Source: Streptomyces sp. NBC_01260 (lineage in GTDB: Bacteria > Actinomycetota > Actinomycetes > Streptomycetales > Streptomycetaceae). From it: a DNA stretch of 64,000 nucleotides. The DNA lies in contig NZ_CP108464.1 in NCBI RefSeq assembly GCF_036226405.1, positions 4,960,001-5,024,000 of the forward strand, read 5' to 3'. This document shows positions 15,315-23,645 of this stretch, piece after piece. The stretch's first letter is position 1. Each line of letters starts with the position of its first letter. Under the pieces are notes generated by a model that had not been told where the DNA came from, searched no databases, and was given only the letters and a program-made list of their open reading frames with translations. Made by a program: the position numbers and the translations under genes.

Positions 15315-16324
15315 CGAACGACGACCAGTACACCGACGTGCTCGACTTTCCCGGCGCCGCCGCCCTCGAACGCGCGGGCCGGACCGAACCGCTCGACCCC
15401 GTCGTCCAGGCGCGGGCCCACTCACTCGTCCTCGGGGCGATCGCCGCGGACGCCGAGGCGACCGCCGTGCCCGCGCCCGCGGTGCGGCCCCGCTCCGGCC
15501 GGCGTCGGCTGCTCGTCGCCGCCGCCGCGGTCGCGGCCGTCGCGGCGGGCGCTGCCGTCCTCCCGGTCACCGACATCGGCGGCGGGCCCGCCGCCGGCGC
15601 CTCGGCGGCCGATGTGTTCGGCGCCATGGCGGACCGGGCGGCCGCGGGGAGCCCGAGCGCCGCCCCGTACTGGAGGACGACCGTGAAGACGTGGGTGGAG
15701 GGCCGACGGGCCTACACCGACGACATCCTTCTGGGCCGGGACGCGGTGGTCGTCAAGGCCGCGGACGGCCGGACCGTCACCAAGAGGATTCCGGGGGGCA
15801 CCAGTTGGCCCGTCGGCAAGGGCGAGGTGAGCTGGGACGGCCTCGGCGATCTGCCCTCGGAGCCGGACGCGCTGCGGCGTGCCCTGTCGGCCGGGGCCGA
15901 CGGGCCGGACGACGCCGCCGAGCAGACCGTCCAGCAGGCCGGCCGGCTGCTGACCGACGCACCCCTCTCACCGCGTCTGCGGTCCGCGCTCTTCCGCGTC
16001 CTGGCGAAGACGCCCGGGGCCACGGTGACGGAGGGGGTGAAGGACGGCAACGGCCGTTTTGGCACCCGGATCTCCTGGAGGTGGGAGGCGCGTCCCACCG
16101 AGAGCAACAAGGAGGACTGGGGCTGGGAGCCGGCGCGGGTCGCGGGCGAGGAGGACAAGGGCGGCTGGAAGATGGCCACGGCCGCGACACTGCGCCCGAA
16201 CTGGATCGTGTCCCCGTCCGACGGCCGCCTCCTGGAGCTCGGCCTCGACCCGGACGACAGGCCCGGTCATGTCGTCCAGCGGCAGACGTATCTGTACGCG
16301 GGCCCGGCGAACAGCACGCGCTGA
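15311..16324 (+). CDS. Single-pass membrane protein, probable anti-sigma partner
   Basis: 337 aa: a cytoplasmic N-terminus of about 70 residues, one TM helix (about 74-92, LLVAAAAVAAVAAGAAVLPV) and an extracytoplasmic domain of about 240 residues. It resembles the CU044_5270-type proteins regularly encoded after ECF sigma factors. No zinc-binding HxxxCxxC motif is present, so any anti-sigma action would be by a different mechanism. Overlap with the sigma gene supports the partnership; direct anti-sigma function is inferred. Confidence 0.7.
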   Translation: MTNDDQYTDVLDFPGAAALERAGRTEPLDPVVQARAHSLVLGAIAADAEATAVPAPAVRPRSGRRRLLVAAAAVAAVAAGAAVLPVTDIGGGPAAGASAADVFGAMADRAAAGSPSAAPYWRTTVKTWVEGRRAYTDDILLGRDAVVVKAADGRTVTKRIPGGTSWPVGKGEVSWDGLGDLPSEPDALRRALSAGADGPDDAAEQTVQQAGRLLTDAPLSPRLRSALFRVLAKTPGATVTEGVKDGNGRFGTRISWRWEARPTESNKEDWGWEPARVAGEEDKGGWKMATAATLRPNWIVSPSDGRLLELGLDPDDRPGHVVQRQTYLYAGPANSTR

Positions 16325-16347
16325 GGTCCCGTACCGCACACAGCGCG

Positions 16348-16384
16348 GCACCGGCCTCCCGGGGCAGTCCCGGGAGGCCGGTGC
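16348..16384. terminator. Bidirectional hairpin terminator, copy 1 of a repeated sequence
   Basis: 16-bp stem with arms CACCGGCCTCCCGGG and complement plus a closing G-C pair, loop GCAGT, between the convergent ends of the anti-sigma gene and the marR gene. An almost identical hairpin occurs at 18505-18540. Confidence 0.85.
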
Positions 16385-16427
16385 GGTGGGTATCCCGTGT
16401 GCCGCCGGGACCCGGCCCTGCTCCGGG

Positions 16428-16922
16428 TCAGCGGTTGGTCGCGTCGTCGTACACGCCCACGATCCGCTCCAGGAAGGCTGCCACGACGGCCTGTTCGCCC
16501 GGCGAGAGCTCCGCGGCGGCGTCGGTGACGCCCCTGATGACCGGTGCCACGTGCTCGTACGCCGTGGCGCCCCAGTGCTCGGCCGGGGTGACGATCACCT
16601 TGCGGCGATCGGTGGGGTGCGGCTCGCGGGTGGCGTGACCGGCCGCGACGAGCCGGTCGATCACCAGGGTCGTCGCCGCCGTCGAGGCGTCCAGCCTGCG
16701 GGCGAGCTCGGTGGGCGTCGTCGGCCCGACGTTGACGAGGTGGTCCATCACGGCGAGGCCCGCCGCGTCCACCCGCAACCGCCGCCCCAGATATCGCTCG
16801 AAACGCTGCTGCCGGAGCGTCAGGTTCCGTAGCTGCTCGCGGATGGCGTCGCCGGTCATCGCGGAGCCTGCGGGCGCCGGTGCGACCGCGGCGGGGTCGG
16901 TGGCGGGCGGTTTGACATCCAT
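16428..16922 (-). CDS. MarR family transcriptional regulator
   Basis: 164-aa winged-helix regulator. The recognition region reads TPTELARRLDASTAATTLVIDRLVAAGHATREPHPTDRRKV, with the wing motif DRRK. Start at ATG 16922; longer forms would run into the divergent MFS gene. It sits back to back with a drug exporter gene, 59 nt apart, the standard layout for a MarR repressor sensing a pump substrate. Confidence 0.9.
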   Translation of the reverse strand: MDVKPPATDPAAVAPAPAGSAMTGDAIREQLRNLTLRQQRFERYLGRRLRVDAAGLAVMDHLVNVGPTTPTELARRLDASTAATTLVIDRLVAAGHATREPHPTDRRKVIVTPAEHWGATAYEHVAPVIRGVTDAAAELSPGEQAVVAAFLERIVGVYDDATNR

Positions 16923-16941
16923 GCCGCTCAGGATACTCTCG

Positions 16942-16963
16942 ATATTGCTAAGAATATTGGTAA
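16942..16963. promoter_or_regulatory. Direct repeat in the marR-MFS intergenic region
   Basis: Two 10-bp copies, ATATTGCTAA and ATATTGGTAA, start 12 nt apart in an unusually AT-rich patch between the divergent starts. It probably combines promoter elements with the MarR binding site. Confidence 0.5.
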
Positions 16964-16981
16964 TCAATGATCTGAGGTAAA

Positions 16982-18475
16982 ATGAGCGCGACGGAGCCGA
17001 TCGCCGCACCGGGCGCCGACCAGGGCCCGCATCCGACCGGGGAAACCCCCTACCGGTGGCGCTGGCTGATCCTGGCGGTGATGCTCGTCGCGGAGATCAT
17101 GGACCTGCTGGACGCGTCCATCGTCAACGTGGCCGGACCGGAGCTGGAGAAGTCGCTCGGGGCGGGCCCGGTCGGCCTCCAGTGGGTGATCGGCGGCTAC
17201 GCACTCACCCTGGGCGCGGGCCTGATCCTCGGCGGCAGGCTCGGCGACCGGTACGGGCGGCGCCCGATGTTCCTGCTGGGCCTCGCCGCCTTCACGCTCA
17301 CCTCGCTGCTCTGCGCGTGCGCACCCACCATCGAGTCGCTGATCGTCTTCCGGCTGCTCCAGGGCACCGCGGGCGCGATGCTCCTGCCACAGGGCCTCGG
17401 GCTGCTGCGGGAGAACTTCTCCGGCGCCGAACTCACCAAGGTCTTCGGCATCTTCGGCCCCGTCCTGGGCCTCGGCGGCATCGTCGGCCCGGTCCTGGGC
17501 GGCGGACTGATCCAGGGCGACTTCCTGGGCCTGGGCTGGCGGCTGGTCTTCCTGGTCAACCTGCCCATCGGCATCGTGGCCCTGATCGTCGCCGCGAAGG
17601 CCGTACCGAAGAGACCGGGCGACCGCACCGTGGTCGTGGACGGCGTGGGGGCCGCCCTGGTGGCCCTGTCCTGCGCCCTGCTGGTCCTGCCGCTGAACCA
17701 GGGCCAGGACGCCGGCTGGCCGCTGTGGACCTGGCTGTGCATGGCCGCGTCCGCCCTCGGCTTCGCCGCCTTCGCGCTCCAGCAGCGCCGCACCGCCGCC
17801 CGGGGGCGTCAGCCGCTGGTGACACCCGCGCTGCTGCGCAAGCCCGCGTTCACCGTGGGGCTCGGCGGGATCGCGCTGTTCTTCGGCGGACTGGTCGGCA
17901 GCCAGCTCGTCCTGACCCTCTACCTCCAGATCGGGCAGCGCTTCACCGCGGGTGAGGCCGGTCTCGGTAATCTGCCGCTCGCCGTGGGGACCGCGATCGG
18001 CGGTGCGGTCAGCGGCGCGTTCCTCGCCGAGCGGATCGGCCGGGCGGTCCTGCAGATCGGCCCGCTCGTGCAGCTCGCGGGCGCCGGACTGCTCTGGTAC
18101 GAGCTCGGCGCCACCGGCTCGTTCTCCGTCTGGGACATCGCGCCGGGCGTGGCCGTCTCCGGCATCGGCGCGGGCATGGTGATCGCCGCCCTGTTCAGCT
18201 TCATCCTCGCCGCCGTCGACGACAGCGAGATCGGCTCCGCCTCCGGCGTGCTCACGGCGGTGCAGTCCATTGGCGGTTCGATCGGGGTGGCGGTCTTCGG
18301 TTCGGTGTTCTTCGACCGGGCCGGGGCGGGTGAGTTCACCGCCGGCTACCGCCACGCACTGATCGCCCAGGCCTGCCTGCTGGTCGCCTTCCTGGCCATC
18401 ACCCTGCTGCTGCCGAAGAAGGCGCGGCCCGAGGGCGAGGAGTACGCGGGGGTTCGCGAGGACGCCGCGGTGTGA
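16982..18475 (+). CDS. DHA2-family MFS drug exporter (EmrB/QacA type)
   Basis: 497-aa transporter with about 14 TM helices. Motif A is seen as GGRLGDRYGRRPMFL after TM2, motif C-like glycines in GPVLGLGGIVGPVLGGGL, and the acidic MDLLDASIVNVAGP in TM1 typical of the DHA2 family. Proton-coupled efflux of cationic or hydrophobic drugs is the family role. RBS GAGG upstream of ATG. Divergent from marR. Confidence 0.93.
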   Translation: MSATEPIAAPGADQGPHPTGETPYRWRWLILAVMLVAEIMDLLDASIVNVAGPELEKSLGAGPVGLQWVIGGYALTLGAGLILGGRLGDRYGRRPMFLLGLAAFTLTSLLCACAPTIESLIVFRLLQGTAGAMLLPQGLGLLRENFSGAELTKVFGIFGPVLGLGGIVGPVLGGGLIQGDFLGLGWRLVFLVNLPIGIVALIVAAKAVPKRPGDRTVVVDGVGAALVALSCALLVLPLNQGQDAGWPLWTWLCMAASALGFAAFALQQRRTAARGRQPLVTPALLRKPAFTVGLGGIALFFGGLVGSQLVLTLYLQIGQRFTAGEAGLGNLPLAVGTAIGGAVSGAFLAERIGRAVLQIGPLVQLAGAGLLWYELGATGSFSVWDIAPGVAVSGIGAGMVIAALFSFILAAVDDSEIGSASGVLTAVQSIGGSIGVAVFGSVFFDRAGAGEFTAGYRHALIAQACLLVAFLAITLLLPKKARPEGEEYAGVREDAAV

Positions 18476-18504
18476 GGGCTGCGGGCAGGGGGCGCCACGC
18501 ACAC

Positions 18505-18540
18505 CACCGGCCTCCCGGGGGCAGTCCCGGGAGGCCGGTG
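18505..18540. terminator. Bidirectional hairpin terminator, copy 2 of a repeated sequence
   Basis: 15-bp perfect stem with the same arms as the hairpin at 16348-16384 and a 6-nt loop GGCAGT, between the convergent ends of the MFS and DoxX genes. Confidence 0.85.
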
Positions 18541-18558
18541 CGCGGGGTAGCCGTCCCC

Positions 18559-19017
18559 TCAGGCGGGTATCCGCAGGTGCCGCTTCTGCTTGCCCTCCGC
18601 GTTCTCCGCGTCCCCCCGGGTGGCTCCGCGGGAGGTGAGCAGCCGGTCCGCGGCCAGCACGCCGGGACCGGAGAAGGCGATCAGCAGCAGCGTCCAGCAG
18701 AAGAGGACCGCGGCCTCGCCGCCGTTCTCCATCGGGAGCAGGCCCCGCTGCTGGTGCACGTCGAAGTACGCGAACGCCATGGAGCCGGAGCCCACCAGAG
18801 CGGCCGTTCTCGTACCGAGGCCGAGGAACACCAGGGCGCCCCCGGCCAGTTGGATGACAGCGGCGTACCAGCCCGGCCAGGTGCCCGCCGGAACCGGTGA
18901 GTCACCGAGGACGCCGAACAGCGAGGCGACCCCGTGGCAGGTGAAGAGCAACCCGATGACGATGCGGAACAGGCTGAGCGCGTAGGGCTGTGCCCGCCCC
19001 GGGCGAGTGATCATCAT
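18559..19017 (-). CDS. DoxX family membrane protein
   Basis: 152-aa protein with four predicted TM helices (for example SLFRIVIGLLFTCHGVASLFG and IQLAGGALVFLGLG). DoxX-type proteins include quinone-linked and redox-associated membrane proteins, but most actinobacterial members have no assigned role. Start ATG 19017 is followed by a second in-frame ATG at 19014. It begins 16 nt after the end of the upstream glycosidase-like gene and may be read from the same transcript. Confidence 0.85.
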   Translation of the reverse strand: MMITRPGRAQPYALSLFRIVIGLLFTCHGVASLFGVLGDSPVPAGTWPGWYAAVIQLAGGALVFLGLGTRTAALVGSGSMAFAYFDVHQQRGLLPMENGGEAAVLFCWTLLLIAFSGPGVLAADRLLTSRGATRGDAENAEGKQKRHLRIPA

Positions 19018-19033
19018 GAGGGCCGGTCTCCCG

Positions 19034-20791
19034 TCAGCTGTAGACGCCGAACTCGTAGATCGAGTAGCCGTAGTCGGTGCCGCGGGCCGTGCCGTTGATC
19101 CGCACGTACCGGCCCGTGCCATTGACGTCGAAGTCGTCGATGTCACCGTTGCCGTCGGTCACCGACTTCACCGTCGTCCAGTTCTGCCCGTCCTGGGACG
19201 TCTGGATTTCGTACCCCTTGGCGTACGCCGACTCCCAGGCGATCTGCACGTGCTTGAAGCTCTTCGAGGTGCCGAGGTCGACCTGGAGCCACTGCGGGTC
19301 GCTCCAGTCACTGGCCCAGCGGGTGTCGGACTTCCCGTCCACCGCGTTGGCCGCACCGCACGGGCAGCCGCCGGTCGGGTCGGTCTGGAACGAGGACGCG
19401 GTGGCGGTCCTGCCCAGGGCCACGTTCGTCCCGTCCGCCCTCGGCGGGATCACCTTCAGCGACTTGGTCTCGATGCCCGCGTTGCCGTGGCCGTCGGTGG
19501 CCTTCACATAGACCTTGTAGACACCCGTCCTGCTCGGCGCCTTCGCGGTCAGCGTGCCGTCACCGTTGTTCCTGGTCTCGGCGGGGACGAGCGACTTGTT
19601 CTGGTCGATGTAGTTGCTGCTGAACAGCACCTGGTAGCTGATCGCGTCGCCGTCCGGGTCGGACGCCCGGGTCCTGATCCTCACGTCACCCCCGGTGGGG
19701 ACGCCGGAAGTGGCGCCGTCCACCGCCATGTCCGTGACTACCGGCGGGGTGTTGTCGCCCGAGGTGTTCGCCCCGTACGCCTTCTTCACGGCGTAGTACG
19801 AGAGCCGCTTCTGGCCGCCCGGCAGCAGGTTGAACCAGACGCCGCCGAAGTCGTCCTCGACGCCGTAGTGGAACATCGTGGCGCCGAGCGCGACCCCGGT
19901 GTGGCCGGTGATACAGCCCCACGCCTTGGTGTAGCCCTCGCCCTTGGCGACATCGGTCGGCTCGGTCGGTACGCCGTTCGCGTCGTCGTCGACCTCCCAC
20001 TCACCGGCCGGGCCCGTCTCGGTGACGATGTAGGGCTTGTCGTAACCACCCTGCTCCCAGTCGGACTTGATGGTGCACACCGCGTTGTAGGCGTTGACGG
20101 CGTACAGGTCGAGATCCGGGGCGTTCCTCTTGTAGTACGGCCAGGCGCCCGTCCAGGCGTCGGTCGAGGTGACCGGGTGGTTGGGGTCGACCGCGTGGAT
20201 CTTCTTCGCGATGTCGTTCACGAAGGTGGTGTACGCGTTGCGCTGGGCCTCCAGCTCGTCACCGCCGTAGCAGTTCTGCAGGCCGAGCGTCGACTCGTTG
20301 CCGACGTTCCACATCAGCACGCCGGGGTTGTCCTTGTAGGTGTCCACCCACTTGGGGAACTCCGCGAGCATGTTGTTCTTGTACTCGGTGTCCGTCAGGT
20401 AGTTGACGCAGCCGCCGCTGCCCGGCCCGCCGCCCGGCTGGAGCCAGAAGCCCGCGATCACCTTGACGCCGTGGGCCGCCGCCGAGTCGAAGAGCGGCTT
20501 GCTGGTGGCGTCGGTGCCCCAGGTGCGGATGGTGTTGACGCCCATGGACGCCACGTCCGGCATGTACTTCTCGGCGTCGGCGGCCGAGGGGCCCCAGGTC
20601 AGACCCTTGACCGTATACGGCGAACCGTCCACGGTCAGCTGCCAGGCACCCTGCGAACCGGTGACCTTGACGACGCTGCCGGCCGCCTGGGCGGCGGGCG
20701 CCTGGAGGGCCACCAGGGCGCCGGCCAGCAGTGCCGTGGCCGCCCAGGGGGCCACGAGGCGTTTGGCCGATCGGGTGGGGGGTTGGCGCAT
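19034..20791 (-). CDS. Secreted glycosidase-like protein with C-terminal F5/8 type C (discoidin) domain
   Basis: 585 aa. Signal peptide ending near AQA-AG (residue 36). Residues about 40-350 look like a TIM-barrel of the GH2/GH5 clan: WGPSAADAEKYMPDVASMGVNTIRTWG, an acid/base candidate in WNVGNES and a nucleophile candidate Glu in VTETGPAGEWE. An Ig-like linker follows (about 365-445), then a discoidin-type carbohydrate-binding module (about 450-585; NVALGRTATASS, DTRWAS, WLQVDLG). It probably acts on an extracellular polysaccharide; the substrate is not readable. RBS AAGGAG. A 20-bp LacI-type palindrome lies 56 nt upstream. Confidence 0.82.
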   Translation of the reverse strand: MRQPPTRSAKRLVAPWAATALLAGALVALQAPAAQAAGSVVKVTGSQGAWQLTVDGSPYTVKGLTWGPSAADAEKYMPDVASMGVNTIRTWGTDATSKPLFDSAAAHGVKVIAGFWLQPGGGPGSGGCVNYLTDTEYKNNMLAEFPKWVDTYKDNPGVLMWNVGNESTLGLQNCYGGDELEAQRNAYTTFVNDIAKKIHAVDPNHPVTSTDAWTGAWPYYKRNAPDLDLYAVNAYNAVCTIKSDWEQGGYDKPYIVTETGPAGEWEVDDDANGVPTEPTDVAKGEGYTKAWGCITGHTGVALGATMFHYGVEDDFGGVWFNLLPGGQKRLSYYAVKKAYGANTSGDNTPPVVTDMAVDGATSGVPTGGDVRIRTRASDPDGDAISYQVLFSSNYIDQNKSLVPAETRNNGDGTLTAKAPSRTGVYKVYVKATDGHGNAGIETKSLKVIPPRADGTNVALGRTATASSFQTDPTGGCPCGAANAVDGKSDTRWASDWSDPQWLQVDLGTSKSFKHVQIAWESAYAKGYEIQTSQDGQNWTTVKSVTDGNGDIDDFDVNGTGRYVRINGTARGTDYGYSIYEFGVYS

Positions 20792-20846
20792 CTCATTCTC
20801 CTTGCGGGTGGGGGGAGGCCGGTGGGGGAGCAGCGGCCCGGGTGAT

Positions 20847-20866
20847 CTTGGAGAGCGCTCTCCAAG
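20847..20866. promoter_or_regulatory. LacI-family type operator upstream of the glycosidase-like gene
   Basis: Perfect 20-bp palindrome CTTGGAGAGCGCTCTCCAAG. The central GAGCGCTC is shared with the CebR/CelR class of sugar-responsive operators (TGGGAGCGCTCCCA). The same 14-bp core GGAGAGCGCTCTCC recurs at 22067-22084. Confidence 0.75.
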
Positions 20867-20919
20867 ACAGGCCGAAAAAAGGCCCCTGACCCGGGGGTGC
20901 GGATGTGCTGCCGTGCGGG

Positions 20920-22029
20920 CTACGGGAGTTCGTAGTCCCCGTTGAGCACGGGGCCCGCCCCGGGGTGGTTCTCGTCGTAGCCGCGCGGGTCGCACTGGAG
21001 GCCGCCCTTGACGCAGTGGGTGACCATCGCGTCGAGCGTGGCGGCGTCCCAGCCGTTCATGAAGTCGTAGTGGAAGGAGAAGCCGGCACCGCTGGCCAGT
21101 TTCACCCGTGACATGTCTCCGTTGACCGGCCAGGCCATCTTGAACTCGATCATCGGCAGCGCGACGGGGTGGTCGGCCGGGCAGGAGTTGTAGTTGGCGC
21201 CGCCCGCCACCGGGTACGCCATGTGGCTCTTGTGGTCGGGCGTGTCCAGGTGGATGCCGTCCCAGCAACTCGGAGCCTGGAGGCGCAGGTTGAGGTAGGT
21301 GTCCCGGCTGGTCGGGCAGGTGGCCGGGAAGTCGTAGTTCTTGAACGACTCGCCGCACTCCCAGCCCTCGACGGTGCCCTTGAGGTTCTTGAACTCGTCC
21401 TTGGTCTGCATCGGGCTGCCGACGACGTAGCGCAGTCCCCTCGGGAAGGGGCGGACGCTTCGGTAGTCGGTGACTCCCGACTTGTAGTAGATGGTCTGGA
21501 CGCCCTCGGGGAGGATCTTCGTGTCCCCGTTGAACAGGCTCGGCATCCAGTACCCGGACTTGTCGCCGGGGGCCAGGCAGGTGGTGTCGCCCGCCTCCAG
21601 CGAGGCCGTGGTGGTGTTGGCGTTCGTCGTGGTGTTGCCCATGAACGTGTGGTCATGGGACTTCCCGGGCTGCCCCGGGTAGACGATCGGGTCGTCCGGA
21701 GCGGTGTGCGTCGGGGCGCACTTGGCCTGGAACTCGTGGAAGTACGCCTGCGGCGGAACCTCCATCGAGGGGGTGACGCCGGTGACCGGCGGGTCGGCCA
21801 TGATGTAGCCGTCCCCGTCCGGGTCGTCGCCCGAGGCCTTGGTGGAGGCGGCCATGCCGGGCATCCCCGGCATGGAGTACGCGGCGTGCCCGGCGTGCGA
21901 ACCCGCCGCCGCGGCCGTCGTTTCGGTGGACGCGTTCGCTGTCGCGGCGATCCCGGCGATCCCGGCCGTCGTCAGGGTCAGCGAGGTGAACAAGAGCAGT
22001 CCGGTGAGTGTTCTCGACCTCCGTGGCAT
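20920..22029 (-). CDS. Secreted DUF1996 domain protein
   Basis: 369 aa with a signal peptide (cleavage near NAS, residue 34). A Met/His/Gly-rich segment (SMPGMPGMAAS, HAGHA) follows, then a DUF1996 domain from about residue 85 to the end, recognised by SHDHTFMGNTTTN, WMPSLF, and SCWDGIHLDTPDHKSHMAYP. The domain occurs in secreted fungal and actinobacterial proteins, often with carbohydrate-binding modules; its activity is unknown to me. RBS GGAGG. It shares a LacI-type palindrome with the neighbouring glycosidase-like gene, so the two are probably induced together. Confidence 0.88.
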   Translation of the reverse strand: MPRRSRTLTGLLLFTSLTLTTAGIAGIAATANASTETTAAAAGSHAGHAAYSMPGMPGMAASTKASGDDPDGDGYIMADPPVTGVTPSMEVPPQAYFHEFQAKCAPTHTAPDDPIVYPGQPGKSHDHTFMGNTTTNANTTTASLEAGDTTCLAPGDKSGYWMPSLFNGDTKILPEGVQTIYYKSGVTDYRSVRPFPRGLRYVVGSPMQTKDEFKNLKGTVEGWECGESFKNYDFPATCPTSRDTYLNLRLQAPSCWDGIHLDTPDHKSHMAYPVAGGANYNSCPADHPVALPMIEFKMAWPVNGDMSRVKLASGAGFSFHYDFMNGWDAATLDAMVTHCVKGGLQCDPRGYDENHPGAGPVLNGDYELP

Positions 22030-22066
22030 GGAGACCTCCTGCTGCGTGGGTGGGGGTGCATGAGGG

Positions 22067-22084
22067 CGGGAGAGCGCTCTCCCG
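22067..22084. promoter_or_regulatory. LacI-family type operator upstream of the DUF1996 gene
   Basis: Perfect 18-bp palindrome CGGGAGAGCGCTCTCCCG, 38 nt upstream of the start codon. Core identical to the site at 20847-20866. Confidence 0.75.
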
Positions 22085-22216
22085 GTTCGGAGTGTTCCGC
22101 TCCTGACAAGAGCGTGTCAATAGTTTGTGAACGACCTCCGCCCCGCCCGGAGTTGCCGGAGCGGGGCAGCTTGGTGGCGGTGGGGCCGGGTGACCTGCGA
22201 GGAGGTCCACGGAGTG

Positions 22217-22231
22217 TTCAACTCGTGTGCA
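22217..22231. repeat. 15-bp direct repeat, left copy
   Basis: TTCAACTCGTGTGCA. The identical sequence occurs at 22793-22807, overlapping the last codons of the EamA transporter gene. Confidence 0.6.
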
Positions 22232-22343
22232 ACGTGAACCTGTTACCAGTAGGCCGGCTGTCGGTGAGGTGGCCCACGTGGAGCGTCCGGACGGGCGGGT
22301 GTCGTGTCCAGGTGGAGCCGGCGGCTGAAGGTGCCTCGCCCGG

Positions 22344-22603
22344 TCAGGAGGCGGTCAGGGGAACCCCGTTCCCCGTGGAGGTCGTGGCCAGCAGGACGAG
22401 GTCGGCCTCCAGGGCGCTCGGGTAGCGGCGGAGCTGGCGCCGGCTGATCTCCTGAATCGGCAGGCGCTCCAGGTGAGGGTCGTATCCGCCAAACGCGTCC
22501 CGGCTGAGCACGCGTGCCGTTCCGGCCCATGCGCATGAGCGTTCCGGCAGGCAGGGCCTCCCGTTGCGGCGATCAGGGCCGGCACCTCGTGCTCATCGGG
22601 AGG
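22344..22603 (-). pseudogene. Frameshifted remnant of an unidentified gene
   Basis: On the minus strand a natural-looking peptide is spread over frames: a first part reading PDEHEVPALIAATG, then EALPAGTLMRMGRNGTR in another frame, then from about 22511 VLSRDAFGGYDPHLERLP and further residues to a TGA at 22344. Composition in the last part (IQEISRRQL, ALEADLVLLATTSTG) looks like a folded protein, unlike random high-GC frames. I do not recognise the family. The frame change near 22512 could also mean two unrelated short frames. Confidence 0.4.
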
Positions 22604-22792
22604 CCTGCCTGCCTCCGCTCCCGCCCCGCGAAGCGATCCGAGCGCGTGCCGCGGTGGTGCGGGCCCGGTGACCTGGTGCTGGTCCGGGGCAGTGGCTCGC
22701 AGCGCGGGGATCGCGGCTGGATCGCTTCGCGGCCGGCGGCGTGGTTGCGGCTCCTCTGCATCGAGTCGGGGCGTCCGTGGCGGCTCCCCGAC

Positions 22793-22807
22793 TTCAACTC
22801 GTGTGCA
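22793..22807. repeat. 15-bp direct repeat, right copy
   Basis: Identical to 22217-22231. It covers the final codons and stop of the EamA gene, as attachment-type duplications often do at gene 3' ends. Confidence 0.6.
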
Positions 22808-23645
22808 GCATCAGCCCGATGCCGACCACCATCAGCCCGGCCGCCGCGACCCGCGGGGCGCCGAACCGTTCCTTGAAGAACACCGTGCCGATGGCCGCGC
22901 CGACGATGATCGAGGACTCGCGCAGCGCCGCGACCGGGGCCAGCGGCGCCCGGGTCTGGGCCCACAGGACGAGTCCGTACGCGGTCACCGACAGGGCCGC
23001 GCCGAGCAGGCCGCGCACCGCGTACGGACGGAGCTGGGCGGTCAGGGCGGAGCGGCGGCGGTACAGGGCGTAGAGGGGGATGGCGGTGCCCTCCAGGATC
23101 ATCAGCCAGGCGATGTACCCGAGCGAACTGCCCGAGGCGCGTACCCCCACGCCGTCGACCGTCGTGTAGCCGGCGATGGCGAGACCGGTCGCCAGCGCGG
23201 CCAGGATCGCGGGCCAGTGGGGGCGCTTGCCGGAGCCGCGGATGCCCCACAGGGCCAGCCCGACCAGCCCCGCCGAGGCCACCGCGACACCGGCGGTGGC
23301 CCAGCCGTCCGGGCGCTCTCCCACGAAGACGGCGGCGAGGACGGTGACCACGAGCGGGGCGGTGCCGCGGGCGATCGGGTACATCTGGCCGAAGTCGCCC
23401 AGGGTGAACGACCGCATCAGCAGCAGCATGTACGCCACGTGCAGGGCGGCGGAGAAGATCAGGTACGGCCAGGCCTCCGCCGCCGGGAACGGGACGAAGG
23501 GGGCCGCGGCGGCGCCGATCAGCAGTCCGCCGCCGGAGATCAGGGTGAACGAGATCAGCTGGTCCTTGATCGCGTGCGCGATCGCGTTCCACCCGGCGTG
23601 CGTGAACGCGGCGATCAGGACGGCGGTGGCCACCAGCGGCGTCAT
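22794..23645 (-). CDS. EamA/DMT family transporter
   Basis: 283-aa membrane protein with ten predicted helices in two EamA repeats (first half ending ERPDGWATAGVAVASAGLVGLALWG, second ending KERFGAPRVAAAGLMVVGIGLML). Drug/metabolite transporter superfamily, likely an exporter of amino acids or metabolites. Overlaps the preceding YbaK-type gene by 4 nt (ATGA), so the two are coupled. Confidence 0.88.
   Translation of the reverse strand: MTPLVATAVLIAAFTHAGWNAIAHAIKDQLISFTLISGGGLLIGAAAAPFVPFPAAEAWPYLIFSAALHVAYMLLLMRSFTLGDFGQMYPIARGTAPLVVTVLAAVFVGERPDGWATAGVAVASAGLVGLALWGIRGSGKRPHWPAILAALATGLAIAGYTTVDGVGVRASGSSLGYIAWLMILEGTAIPLYALYRRRSALTAQLRPYAVRGLLGAALSVTAYGLVLWAQTRAPLAPVAALRESSIIVGAAIGTVFFKERFGAPRVAAAGLMVVGIGLMLHTS

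Larger units (their letters stand above)
22085..22793. other. Gene-poor interval with decayed coding sequence
   Basis: About 700 nt without an intact gene. It holds a frame-broken minus-strand coding remnant (22344-22603) and a 15-bp direct repeat at both ends (22217-22231 and 22793-22807). The rest shows no recognisable RNA, promoter or terminator. Confidence 0.5.
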
